This document shows positions 26,508-33,962 of a stretch of 64,000 bases of DNA, in pieces. Both the position numbers and the translations under genes were made by a program. Source of the DNA: an uncultured Ruminococcus sp. (GTDB lineage: Bacteria > Bacillota > Clostridia > Oscillospirales > Ruminococcaceae). The stretch covers positions 1-64,000 of the forward strand of contig CANQVA010000006.1 in assembly GCA_947627175.1 (NCBI GenBank), given 5' to 3'. The notes below the pieces were generated by a model that was not told the origin of the DNA, made no database searches, and saw nothing but the letters and a program-made list of their open reading frames with translations. Position 1 is the stretch's first letter, and every line of letters begins with the position of its first letter.

Positions 26508-26545
26508 ACTCTCAGATGGCTTGAAACGTCATTTGAGAGTTTTTA
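26508..26545 (+). terminator. Intrinsic terminator after the GGDEF gene
   Basis: ACTCTCAGATG (26508-26518) pairs with CATTTGAGAGT (26530-26540) with one mismatch, followed by TTTTTAT. Confidence 0.8.
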
Positions 26546-26676
26546 TATTTCTTGTCGTTTTTTTATAGGAAAATGTCTGATTTTTGAAGTGTGAAAAATC
26601 TGAAAATAATGATAGAATATAATTACAGTAAAGAACAAAAACAATATTAAAATAGATACTTTCAGGAGGAGATTTT

Positions 26677-27462
26677 ATGAAAAAGGTTAATGTATTATTT
26701 AAAAAGGTTATATCTACTTTATCAGCAGTTATCCTTGCAACAGCAGGAGCAAGCAGTTTTGCAACAAAGTCAAATGCAGCTTACGATGACCCTGATTTCC
26801 TTGAACTCGCAGAACAGGTAATTGTTCTCGTAAACGAAGCAAGAGCTGAAGAAGGTCTTGACCCGATATATGCAGTTCCTTATCTCTGTGACGCAGCTAC
26901 AATACGTTCAGAAGAATGCGTTGAAAGTTTCAGCCACACAAGAACAAACGGCGAAAAATTCACAGAAGTTATAGATTATGATGTTACACCTTGGGCTACA
27001 GCCGCTGAAAATATTGCTTGCGGTATGAGCACAGCAGAGGAAACTTTTGAACAGTGGAGAAATTCACCGAAACATTGGGCAGCAATCATGAACCCCGAAT
27101 ATACACATATGGGTGTTGGCGTTACTTATGACCCCGACAGCACATATAACTGGTATTGGGAACAGCTTTTCATCAAAGTTGACACTTATGAAGTTCCCGA
27201 CGGTGAAATTGAAGGTCAGTATATCCCCGAAAAATACAGAGTTGTTCCGCAGTCAGCAGGCGACATCACAGGTGACGGCGTTATCGATTCATTCGATTAC
27301 ATTCTTCTTTGCCAGTATATCAATAAGAAAATCACTTTGAATCCTCTTCAGGTTGAGAGTGCAGACGTACTTAAAGACGGCGTAATAACTTATTCAGATG
27401 CAGCAGGTCTTAGAAAGTATATCCTCGGTGAAGTTGAACAGCTTCCGATATCAATATTCTAA
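26677..27462 (+). CDS. Secreted CAP-domain protein with C-terminal dockerin
   Basis: A 261-residue exported protein. A signal peptide of about 34 residues ends near FATKSNA-AY. A CAP/SCP-like domain (about 45-170) has SFSHTRTNGEKF, AENIACGMS and HWAAIMNPEYTHMGVG. A type I dockerin (about 195-258) has two calcium-loop repeats, GDITGDGVIDSFDYILL and ADVLKDGVITYSDAAGLRKYI. The dockerin should anchor it to a cohesin scaffold, as in ruminococcal cellulosomes or amylosomes. The CAP substrate is unknown. GGAGGAG is the ribosome binding site. Confidence 0.93.
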   Translation: MKKVNVLFKKVISTLSAVILATAGASSFATKSNAAYDDPDFLELAEQVIVLVNEARAEEGLDPIYAVPYLCDAATIRSEECVESFSHTRTNGEKFTEVIDYDVTPWATAAENIACGMSTAEETFEQWRNSPKHWAAIMNPEYTHMGVGVTYDPDSTYNWYWEQLFIKVDTYEVPDGEIEGQYIPEKYRVVPQSAGDITGDGVIDSFDYILLCQYINKKITLNPLQVESADVLKDGVITYSDAAGLRKYILGEVEQLPISIF

Positions 27463-27467
27463 AAAAT

Positions 27468-27498
27468 AAACGGCTGAAAAAAATCAGCCGTTTTTCTT
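27468..27498 (+). terminator. Intrinsic terminator after the CAP-dockerin gene
   Basis: AAACGGCTGA and TCAGCCGTTT form a perfect 10-bp stem (27468-27477 and 27484-27493), followed by a T-run. Confidence 0.88.
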
Positions 27499-27707
27499 TT
27501 GTCTTGCGAAAAATAAACAGCAATATTGTTATTTTGACATTGAACGTTCACAATAAAGTGCAGGATCAGCAATATCGTAAATACTGCATAAGTAAATTCA
27601 TAATCCGGTTTCTTCTGAAAAAATATTTTATTGTGAAATGAAGAATTTCAATTTTTTCAAATTTTTAATCTAAAAAAGTAGAAGTAATGAATAAAATTTC
27701 CCATATA

Positions 27708-27746
27708 AAAGAAAAACCCGGAAACGGTGATATTACACTGTTTCCG
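27708..27746 (-). terminator. Terminator of the tRNA operon
   Basis: On the minus strand CGGAAAC pairs with GTTTCCG (27719-27746), with further internal pairing, followed by a U-rich tail. It ends the two-tRNA transcript. Confidence 0.8.
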
Positions 27747-27757
27747 AGATTTTGAAG

Positions 27758-27832
27758 TGGTGACCCGTACGGGAATCGAACCCATGATTCCGCCGTGAAG
27801 GGGCGATGTCTTAACCGCTTGACCAACGGGCC
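27758..27832 (-). tRNA. tRNA-Glu (TTC)
   Basis: Minus strand begins GGCCCGTTGGTCAAGCGG and folds as a cloverleaf. The anticodon loop CCTTCAC gives anticodon TTC. The acceptor stem GGCCCGT pairs with ACGGGTC, the T-arm has GGTTCGATTCC, and CCA is encoded at the 3' end. Confidence 0.93.
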
Positions 27833-27839
27833 TCTTTAG

Positions 27840-27916
27840 TGGTAGCGGCAGTAGGATTTGAACCAACGACCAATCGGGTATGAACCGAGTACTCTAGCCA
27901 ACTGAGCTATGCCGCC
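27840..27916 (-). tRNA. tRNA-Met (CAT)
   Basis: Minus strand begins GGCGGCATAGCTCAGTTGG; the anticodon loop TTCATAC gives CAT. The acceptor stem lacks the initiator-type mismatch, so it is probably the elongator, although tRNA-Ile2 with a modified C is not excluded. CCA is encoded. It lies 7 bp upstream of tRNA-Glu in one transcript. Confidence 0.92.
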
Positions 27917-27956
27917 ACATTGTCGTCGTTGCCATTACTGCCTTACGACGTTTATT

Positions 27957-27985
27957 ATTATATCACATATTTTCCGAAAAGTCAA
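27957..27985 (-). promoter_or_regulatory. tRNA operon promoter
   Basis: On the minus strand TTGACT (27980-27985) and TATAAT (27957-27962) have a 17-bp spacer, about 40 bp before tRNA-Met. Confidence 0.85.
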
Positions 27986-28100
27986 TAAGAAAATTGAAAA
28001 AAAACAAATTTTATAACATATCACAATATTTCAGACTGTTTTTGTGATATATTTAGTGAAATAACACATAACTTTATTTAGATATTATATAAATTAAGAC

Positions 28101-28129
28101 TTGACAAATTCTGAAAATCATGATAAAAT
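28101..28129 (+). promoter_or_regulatory. Promoter of the flavin reductase gene
   Basis: TTGACA (28101-28106) and TAAAAT (28124-28129) are separated by 17 bp. Confidence 0.75.
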
Positions 28130-28202
28130 ATAGTTATCTTTAAATATGATGATGAAATTTAATGAAAGTGAAAAAGATATTAAGTATAAGGAGTTAATTT
28201 TT

Positions 28203-28769
28203 ATGAGAAAGAATATAAAAACTACAGAAGCAATTTTCCCGATGCCGGTCTTAATGATTGCAACTTACAATGACGACGGCACTGTAAATGTCATGAATGC
28301 GGCATGGGGTACTATGGTTGAAAGAAATATTGTCGCACTCAATCTGACAGAAACTCATCACACAGTTTCAAATATTAAAAAAAGAAAAGGTTTCACTGTT
28401 AGTATTGCGGACAGTAAACACGTTGCAGAAGCGGATTATTTTGGGGTTGTGTCGGGAAAGAACACAAAGGATAAACTTGCCGATAGCGGTCTGACTGCCA
28501 TAAAATCCGAAAACGTTGACGCTCCTATCATCAATGAATTTCCGATTTGTCTTGAATGTGAGTTCATTGAATATCAGGACAATCAATACGGACTTGGTGT
28601 AATAGGAAAAGTTGTAAATGTTTCTGCTGATGAAAGCGTTATGAAAGGTGATAATGTTGATATTGATATGGTAGAAGCTATTGCATTTGACCCGTACACA
28701 CACGGTTACTATAAAGTAAGCGGAAGAGTTGGCGACGCTTTCAAAGATGGATTTAAATTGAAAAAATAA
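28203..28769 (+). CDS. Flavin reductase-like FMN-binding protein
   Basis: A 188-residue protein of the flavin reductase-like split-barrel family. Typical features are FPMPVLMIATYNDDGTVNVMNAAWG near the N-terminus, followed by HHTVSNIKKRKGFTVSIAD and the C-terminal YYKVSGRVGDAF. These proteins bind FMN and serve in NAD(P)H-dependent flavin reduction or electron transfer in anaerobes; the partner is unknown here. The start follows AAGGAG, 19 codons inside the longest frame. The gene is monocistronic with its own promoter and terminator. Confidence 0.9.
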   Translation: MRKNIKTTEAIFPMPVLMIATYNDDGTVNVMNAAWGTMVERNIVALNLTETHHTVSNIKKRKGFTVSIADSKHVAEADYFGVVSGKNTKDKLADSGLTAIKSENVDAPIINEFPICLECEFIEYQDNQYGLGVIGKVVNVSADESVMKGDNVDIDMVEAIAFDPYTHGYYKVSGRVGDAFKDGFKLKK

Positions 28770-28817
28770 TTGCTGAATTGTAATACTTTTGATGCGGTTT
28801 AGCATTTTGTGATTTTG

Positions 28818-28847
28818 AGTAACCCTTTCATTGGGTTACTTTTTTTA
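28818..28847 (+). terminator. Intrinsic terminator after the flavin reductase gene
   Basis: AGTAACCC and GGGTTACT (28818-28825, 28833-28840) form a perfect stem followed by seven T. Confidence 0.88.
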
Positions 28848-28881
28848 TACTGTCTGTTATTGTTAAAACATTTTTAAAAAC

Positions 28882-28906
28882 AAAAAAGCGGACATTTCTG
28901 CCCGCT
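28882..28906 (-). terminator. Terminator at the end of the peptide operon
   Basis: On the minus strand an AGCGG/CCGCT stem (28887-28906) is followed by a run of U just after the nucleotidyltransferase stop codon. Confidence 0.75.
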
Positions 28907-28916
28907 CGGTATAGAC

Positions 28917-30038
28917 TTATTCTTTACTTGAAAGAACCGTCTTTAATTCTATCATAATATTACGACGTGCTTTAAAAATAACACGTATCATTCTGTATAT
29001 ACACACAAAAGGTATAAGAATCCTGTGTTTATATGCAATCGGGCTATACTCACGATAAAATTCAGCATCAGGGAAAATTCTCTTAAATATATATTCATAT
29101 TTATTTCTTGCACCCATGTCTTTTTTCCTAATTCTGATTTTATTTTCAAATGTACCGTATGCACCGGCAAATAAATGTCTTTCAAGAAACTCTTTTTCTT
29201 TTTCCGTGAGATTAGGCTCAATAGTCGGCTTTGAAAATATTTTCCGTGCGACTTTCCTTGTCATGTGTTCATATCCGTTTATTCTCATTTTTTTAAGTTC
29301 ACATTCTATATACTCACGGTCAAGGTCAGGCTTTTTTTTCAGGTACAAATAGCAGTCAGCCAATGTACGCAGACCTGTACCGCCACTCATATGATGTTTT
29401 GCACCATGTGCCATCATGTATATATAAAAATCTTCATCTGTAAAATGATACCCATAATTATTATTTTCATCTTTTACAAGTCTTTTTTTAACGTCGTCAT
29501 AATAATTACTGAAACGGGAATGACGGGCATAAAAACGTGAAAAAAGTTCCACGTGCATTTCATAATTATAAACGGGCGGTTTCTGAAATGAATAATGATT
29601 AGCATTTTTTCCGCCCTCAACAGAATAGCCGTTTGAGAGCATATATTTTTTTAAAACTTCCAAATATCTGCGGTCAAAAAGAATATCATTATCAGACATT
29701 TCTCTCATACCTAACGAGGGATAAAATTCTTTAATAATAACACCCTTCATAGGCATATACCATATGCCTTTTTTTTCCATGAATGAAATTATTTTTTCAC
29801 GTTCAGCGTCAAGTAAAATAACTTTTCTTATTGCTTTTGCTTTACAGTCAATCCATTCTTTTGACAACTTTAATTTTGCTGACAAAAGTGCAGTGCATAC
29901 AGTTGCAGAAAGACAATGAAATTTTGACAATTTCAAAAGTGATTCAAGGTCAATATTTTCTAATATATCACGTTCCGGCACAATTCCGTTTATTGCACAT
30001 CCGGTAAGATACATCATATAGTATACAGTTTTCTTCAT
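28917..30038 (-). CDS. Nucleotidyltransferase-family protein of the peptide cluster
   Basis: A 373-residue protein resembling the NTP_transf_5 group that accompanies lasso-peptide and related peptide clusters. The core motif is visible as MPMKGVIIKEFYPSLGMREMSDNDILF near residues 95-122, where the Asp pair in SDNDIL would bind metal. A helical C-terminal half ends in a basic hydrophobic stretch (HRILIPFVCIYRMIRVIFKARR). It is the last gene of the operon, 12 bp after the exporter. Nucleotidylation of the peptide is inferred from the family, not shown. Confidence 0.85.
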   Translation of the reverse strand: MKKTVYYMMYLTGCAINGIVPERDILENIDLESLLKLSKFHCLSATVCTALLSAKLKLSKEWIDCKAKAIRKVILLDAEREKIISFMEKKGIWYMPMKGVIIKEFYPSLGMREMSDNDILFDRRYLEVLKKYMLSNGYSVEGGKNANHYSFQKPPVYNYEMHVELFSRFYARHSRFSNYYDDVKKRLVKDENNNYGYHFTDEDFYIYMMAHGAKHHMSGGTGLRTLADCYLYLKKKPDLDREYIECELKKMRINGYEHMTRKVARKIFSKPTIEPNLTEKEKEFLERHLFAGAYGTFENKIRIRKKDMGARNKYEYIFKRIFPDAEFYREYSPIAYKHRILIPFVCIYRMIRVIFKARRNIMIELKTVLSSKE

Positions 30039-30050
30039 TTTTTCTCCTTT

Positions 30051-31703
30051 TTATTCCTGCATAGCAATTATTTTATCGCATATTTCAAGTGCGGCAGGTC
30101 TGTGTGTAATTATAATAATAGTTTTGTCTGTCATACTTCTGATATTTTTCAGTAACTGTTGTTCTGTTGCAATATCGAGAGAACTTGTAGATTCATCAAG
30201 AATAAGTATCGGTGCATCTGAATAAACGGCACGTGCAACGGCTATTCTCTGCATCTGACCTTCAGACAATCCCGAACCTTTTTCGCCAAGCACATAATCA
30301 ACACCGCCGTCAAGACTTTTTACAAATTCACTTGCACAAGCTATATCAAGTGAACGCCACAACATATTTTCATCGCAATTTTCGTCTGAAATCGTCACAA
30401 CATCACGTATTGTACCGCACATAAGGCGATTACCTTGCGGAACATATGCAAAAAGTCTGTGCAATTTGCTTGTAAGCGGAATTTGACTGCCATCTTTACA
30501 TATAATAAAGCGTTCTCCTGAAGTAAGAGGATACAAACACATCATAAGTTTAAGCAGAGTTGACTTGCCACAGCCTGAATGACCTGTAAATGCAGTTGCT
30601 TTACCTTTTTCAATTGAAATATTTACATCATCAAGAACTTTTTCGCCGTCAGCATATGAAAAAGATGCGTTGCTGAATACTATTGATTCAAATTTATTAC
30701 TATAAAATTCTTTTACATCATCGTCTGAAAGTACTCCCTCGGGGCAATCGTCGGGGAAATTTTCAGCCTCCATAAGTCTTTCGGCACTTGCTATCATTGC
30801 ATAGAATTTCGGCAGATAGCCTGTAATATTTGCAAAAGGTGTCTGTATCTGTCCTATTAACTGCATTATAGCCATAAGCGTTCCATAGCTTACTGTCCCC
30901 GAAATTATGCCAAAACAAGAAAACCCGATTCCGAACAGATACATTCCGTTCATAGCAACACCAAAACCGACATTGCATAAATTTGAGAATGCATTTTTTT
31001 TCATGCGGGCTGATTTATGGGATTCCATTTTTTCACTGCATTTGTTTCCGCTTATTTTTTGTGCTGAAAATGTGCGTATTATCATAAGGTTTTCGAGGTG
31101 TTCCTGAAAAAATACCCTCAGACTGCTATCTGCCTCTTGTACTTTTTTATGCAGGCGTTTCAGAATTTTCCTGAAAGAAACGGTAAAAATTATCATCACT
31201 ATACCGCCGGGAATAATTATAAATGCAGTTTCAGGCACAAGTGTTATTATCATCAGAAGTGCAGCAACCATTTTTATAAACATTCCCAGAACACCCGGTA
31301 TTATTTCAACTGCACCATTCGCACATACAGCAGAATCAGAAGTAAGACGACTAAGCCATTCAGCGGAATGAAGTGCCGAAACATAGGCGTGTTCTTTTTC
31401 CATAAGACAAGAAAAAAGTCTGCCCTTACATTCATTTTCAATACCGCTCCTGCATCGTTCTTCAAGATGACGGAGGACGGCACGGAATGTTATTTGAAGT
31501 GCCGTAAGCAGAACAAGAAGAATAAGACTTATAATAAATTTTTTCCTGTTCTCATCTGCCGCATCATCAACGGCATTTCTGAGAAGAAGTGCAAATATAA
31601 CACTACTAAGTCCGAGTATTACCTGTATAAAGCCAAGTGCAGTAATTGCAATTTTATATTTTCCCGTGACTTTCCAAAGCCATTTTACCGCAGAATTTTT
31701 CAC
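30051..31703 (-). CDS. ABC exporter (ATPase fused to membrane domain)
   Basis: A 550-residue half-transporter of the ABCB/MsbA type. Six helices occupy about residues 1-310. The ATPase domain has Walker A FTGHSGCGKSTLLKLMM, signature GLSEGQMQRIAVARA, Walker B APILILDESTSSLD and the H-loop IIIITHRPAAL. It probably exports the modified peptide as a homodimer. No N-terminal C39 peptidase domain is present, so leader removal needs another protease. It overlaps the peptidase gene upstream by 4 bp. Confidence 0.93.
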   Translation of the reverse strand: MKNSAVKWLWKVTGKYKIAITALGFIQVILGLSSVIFALLLRNAVDDAADENRKKFIISLILLVLLTALQITFRAVLRHLEERCRSGIENECKGRLFSCLMEKEHAYVSALHSAEWLSRLTSDSAVCANGAVEIIPGVLGMFIKMVAALLMIITLVPETAFIIIPGGIVMIIFTVSFRKILKRLHKKVQEADSSLRVFFQEHLENLMIIRTFSAQKISGNKCSEKMESHKSARMKKNAFSNLCNVGFGVAMNGMYLFGIGFSCFGIISGTVSYGTLMAIMQLIGQIQTPFANITGYLPKFYAMIASAERLMEAENFPDDCPEGVLSDDDVKEFYSNKFESIVFSNASFSYADGEKVLDDVNISIEKGKATAFTGHSGCGKSTLLKLMMCLYPLTSGERFIICKDGSQIPLTSKLHRLFAYVPQGNRLMCGTIRDVVTISDENCDENMLWRSLDIACASEFVKSLDGGVDYVLGEKGSGLSEGQMQRIAVARAVYSDAPILILDESTSSLDIATEQQLLKNIRSMTDKTIIIITHRPAALEICDKIIAMQE

Positions 31704-32134
31704 CGTTTCAACCGCCTTTTCAGGAAAGAAACTCCCCTTGCAATAAATGCCCTTATCGGGAAAAAATCACACCATATATGCACATAAAGTTTATATCTCC
31801 AATCATTAACGGAAATAGTTTTTCCATTGCGGACAACAGCAGAAAGAACGCCTATAATATGGCGGTCTGTTATGCCGTATTCTTTTTGCCAGCGGTTATC
31901 CCCGCATATGACATAATCCTTTTCACGTACTTTTAATATACGGTGCAGGACATATTGACCTGAATCACGCTTATACAAAGGCACATCATATTTTTTCAGC
32001 CGTTTTTTTGGTTTACGGGTAATTATTATCAGGTCTTTTCCCTCACGTATAAGAGGCATCATGCTGTCGCCTTTATTTTTATATACAAGTTTACCCGACT
32101 TTTTAATTACTTCCTCAAAAGTTGATTTAATCAT
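31700..32134 (-). CDS. S24/S26-family serine peptidase-like protein
   Basis: About 144 residues. The catalytic serine region reads NKGDSMMPLIREGKDLI, typical of signal-peptidase-like S26 and LexA-like S24 enzymes. The later YVLHRILKV and VICGDNRWQKEYG are typical of the short variants in peptide gene clusters. The C-terminal part is basic and amphipathic with one hydrophobic stretch (VHIWCDFFPIRAFIA), suggesting membrane contact. It may remove the leader of the small peptides. It overlaps the PqqD-like gene and the exporter gene, so translation is tightly coupled. Confidence 0.85.
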   Translation of the reverse strand: MIKSTFEEVIKKSGKLVYKNKGDSMMPLIREGKDLIIITRKPKKRLKKYDVPLYKRDSGQYVLHRILKVREKDYVICGDNRWQKEYGITDRHIIGVLSAVVRNGKTISVNDWRYKLYVHIWCDFFPIRAFIARGVSFLKRRLKR

Positions 32135-32387
32135 CAATAGCACCGATATTTCTTAAAGTTTTTATAATTTTTTTAACATCAGCTGAAATAACATCTTTCG
32201 GAGCATCATATATTTTTGCCATTTTTTCGACTATCTGCTTTTCAGTTGTTTCTTTTTTCAGGCAGTCAACAATAAAAGCGGCGGTATCATTACTGCGTAC
32301 AATACCGCTGAATTGTTCATTTCCTGCGGCAACAAGAATCTGTTCACCGCCTGAACTATGTGTAATAAATCCGTCTTTAAGTTTCAT
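32127..32387 (-). CDS. PqqD-like peptide-recognition protein
   Basis: An 86-residue protein matching the PqqD family: ILVAAGNEQFSGIVRSNDTAAFIVDCLK, then ETTEKQIVEKMAKIYDAP and KTLRNIGAI. Such proteins (RiPP recognition elements, the B1 proteins of lasso clusters) bind the leader of a precursor peptide and present it to modifying enzymes. It lies between the HprK-like kinase (10 bp upstream) and the peptidase (overlapping). Its presence is the main reason to read this operon as a RiPP-like cluster. Confidence 0.9.
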   Translation of the reverse strand: MKLKDGFITHSSGGEQILVAAGNEQFSGIVRSNDTAAFIVDCLKKETTEKQIVEKMAKIYDAPKDVISADVKKIIKTLRNIGAIDD

Positions 32388-32396
32388 GTTTCAATT

Positions 32397-33134
32397 TTAT
32401 CCTTTCATAGCATTATATGACGTTTCAGCCGCTGAAATGTCCATATTACAGCCGAGTACATATAATGGCACATTATTCATAAGTTTTTCAATAAGAGTGA
32501 GAAGTTTTGCGGTTTTTTGGGCATTTGCGGGACGATATGACTGTTGGAGAATCAACGGATATACTGAAGAACGATTGCCGACTTTTTCTATGTGATTCTC
32601 CTTATCTCTTTTCAACACACATATTGCCTTCAAAGGTACGGCAATATTTTCGCCGAGACGGTGCTTTCCGTTCCACGGAGTGCCATAAGCTGTAACGCCT
32701 GTATCACTTATCATAAGTAAAGGTTTATCATCATTCACCATAACAGCACGTTCACCGAAATATTCCCTCCAAAGGCGTGTATGCGTTGATTTTCCTGTAC
32801 CGCTTTTAGCGGTGAACAGATAGCCCTCACCGTCTACCGCCACAACCGAACCATGAAAAAGAATTTTGTCATCTTCAATTATTTTTTCGGCTATTTTGCG
32901 GTAAACGGCGAGAGTTTCAAGATAGCTGTCACTGTAATTTATTACTTCGTGTCCCTCTTTTATATCCTGTGATGCTGAACGCATTCTTTCATATGTAATA
33001 TCATCTGCGGATATAGTCACTACAAAATCAGGTTTATCTGATGTTTCGTAACCTTTGCAAAGAGAATGCACGCCCTCAAACAGCGAACACACTTCAATAT
33101 TTGTGTCGGCAATCCTGTATGTTCTGCTTATCAT
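32397..33134 (-). CDS. HprK-like serine kinase of the peptide cluster
   Basis: A 245-residue protein with the HPr kinase/phosphorylase fold: Walker A FTAKSGTGKSTHTRLW near residues 107-122, then VMVNDDKPLLMI with the metal-binding acidic pair, and YGTPWNGKHRLGENI. Relatives in paeninodin-type lasso clusters phosphorylate a C-terminal serine of the precursor. Peptide 1 encoded immediately upstream ends in Ser. Its ATG overlaps the peptide 1 stop in an ATGA, the strongest sign that the two work together. It is not the carbon-catabolite HprK, which is longer. Confidence 0.88.
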   Translation of the reverse strand: MISRTYRIADTNIEVCSLFEGVHSLCKGYETSDKPDFVVTISADDITYERMRSASQDIKEGHEVINYSDSYLETLAVYRKIAEKIIEDDKILFHGSVVAVDGEGYLFTAKSGTGKSTHTRLWREYFGERAVMVNDDKPLLMISDTGVTAYGTPWNGKHRLGENIAVPLKAICVLKRDKENHIEKVGNRSSVYPLILQQSYRPANAQKTAKLLTLIEKLMNNVPLYVLGCNMDISAAETSYNAMKG

Positions 33135-33268
33135 GAACCAACAACTGGTGCGTCTATGTCAGGACTAACAGGATCAGGGTCAGTTGTAAAACCACCACTT
33201 GTTGTTATAACATCTTCACATTCAAATTTAATAACCTGCATTTTGGGCTTTTTGTAAGATTTCTTCAT
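33131..33268 (-). CDS. Candidate precursor peptide 1 (45 aa)
   Basis: A small gene behind GAGGAATTC. The peptide has a basic N-terminus with Y5-K-K-P-K-M, then VIKFECEDVITTSGG, then an acidic Pro/Asp/Thr core of about 19 residues (FTTDPDPVSPDIDAPVVGS) ending in Ser. The first 26 residues are almost the same as in peptide 2, while the core differs completely: the pattern of a conserved leader and variable core. The YxxP...T form recalls lasso-peptide leaders. It overlaps the kinase gene by 4 bp. The product and its modification are inferred. Confidence 0.85.
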   Translation of the reverse strand: MKKSYKKPKMQVIKFECEDVITTSGGFTTDPDPVSPDIDAPVVGS

Positions 33269-33297
33269 AATGAATTCCTCATTTCATTATAGTTTTA

Positions 33298-33726
33298 TTA
33301 TTCTACAGGGACAAACGGCAATTCAATATAGCTTTCTTCAGACTGATTTTCTTCAGCCTGCGGCATATCATTTGATTCACTTTCGGCAGATTCGGAATTT
33401 TCAGCATCTTCAATGACAAATTCAAATTCACCGTCGGGAATATCGCTGTTTTCCTCTGTAGTATCAGATTCTGTTGATGTTGTTGTAGTAGTAGTTTCAG
33501 CAGATTCTGTTGTTGTTTTTGATGTAGTTGTAGTTTCAGCAGTTGTTTCAGTTGTTTCAGTTGTTTCCGTCGTTTCTTCTGTTTGCGTTGTTTCTTCTGT
33601 CGTTACTTCAGCGACAAGAACCGCATCTTCCGACAATGAAATTTCATTGCTTTCATTCTTTCCGGAATTGCACGCACAAAGCAAAACCGCTGAACATAGC
33701 GTTAAAATAAATGGTATTTTCTTCAT
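33298..33726 (-). CDS. Thr/Glu-rich lipoprotein
   Basis: A 142-residue protein. A lipoprotein signal ends in VLLCAC, followed by a low-complexity stalk of Thr and Glu (repeats of TTETT) over about residues 40-95 and an acidic, Ser/Glu-rich tail. No folded domain is recognised. The start is the ATG after AAAGGA. It lies between the two small peptide genes and is probably a surface-anchored, possibly glycosylated, spacer protein. A role in peptide immunity or display is speculative. Confidence 0.8.
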   Translation of the reverse strand: MKKIPFILTLCSAVLLCACNSGKNESNEISLSEDAVLVAEVTTEETTQTEETTETTETTETTAETTTTSKTTTESAETTTTTTSTESDTTEENSDIPDGEFEFVIEDAENSESAESESNDMPQAEENQSEESYIELPFVPVE

Positions 33727-33743
33727 GACAAATCCTTTCATAT

Positions 33744-33787
33744 AAAAAAACATTGAAGGAAGCTACCCGTTTGGGTAGCTCCCTTTT
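33744..33787 (-). terminator. Attenuator-like hairpin between peptide 2 and the lipoprotein gene
   Basis: An 11-bp stem (33758-33768 with 33773-33783) contains one mismatch that becomes a G-U pair in minus-strand RNA. It is followed after 8 nt by a U-run. It may stop part of the transcripts after peptide 2, giving more peptide 2 than downstream proteins. Confidence 0.6.
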
Positions 33788-33796
33788 ATTTGATTA

Positions 33797-33937
33797 TCAG
33801 AATCCAAGTTCGTAGTCCGGTACTTCATCGCTTCCCGGGTTAGATATGTGATCCTCCACGCCACCGCTTGTTGTGATTACATCTTCGCAGTCGAATTTTA
33901 TTACGTCCATCTTAGGTCTTATATAAGCTTCTTTCAT
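33797..33937 (-). CDS. Candidate precursor peptide 2 (46 aa)
   Basis: A small gene behind AAAGGAATT, 25 bp after the giant transglutaminase-like gene. Residues 5-26 read YIRPKMDVIKFDC then EDVITTSGG, nearly identical in protein sequence to peptide 1 although codons differ. The remaining 20 residues (VEDHISNPGSDEVPDYELGF) share nothing with the peptide 1 core except acidity and prolines. The conserved part should be the PqqD-bound leader, with cleavage near the Gly-Gly. It could instead be an unmodified secreted peptide. Confidence 0.84.
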   Translation of the reverse strand: MKEAYIRPKMDVIKFDCEDVITTSGGVEDHISNPGSDEVPDYELGF

Positions 33938-33962
33938 ATAATCAATTCCTTTCTGTAATTTA

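Noticed and set aside
27657-27866. A 69-aa ORF over the tRNA-Glu gene
   Set aside because: It overlaps a clear tRNA and its terminator.
28917-33268. Calling the operon a true lasso-peptide cluster
   Set aside because: No cyclase or cytosolic leader protease is present and peptide 2 lacks a suitable ring-forming acid, so only the looser RiPP-like label is justified.
33413-33745. Val/Ser-rich plus-strand ORF opposite the lipoprotein gene
   Set aside because: It is the antisense of the Thr/Glu low-complexity stalk; the minus-strand frame has the signal peptide, lipobox and ribosome binding site.
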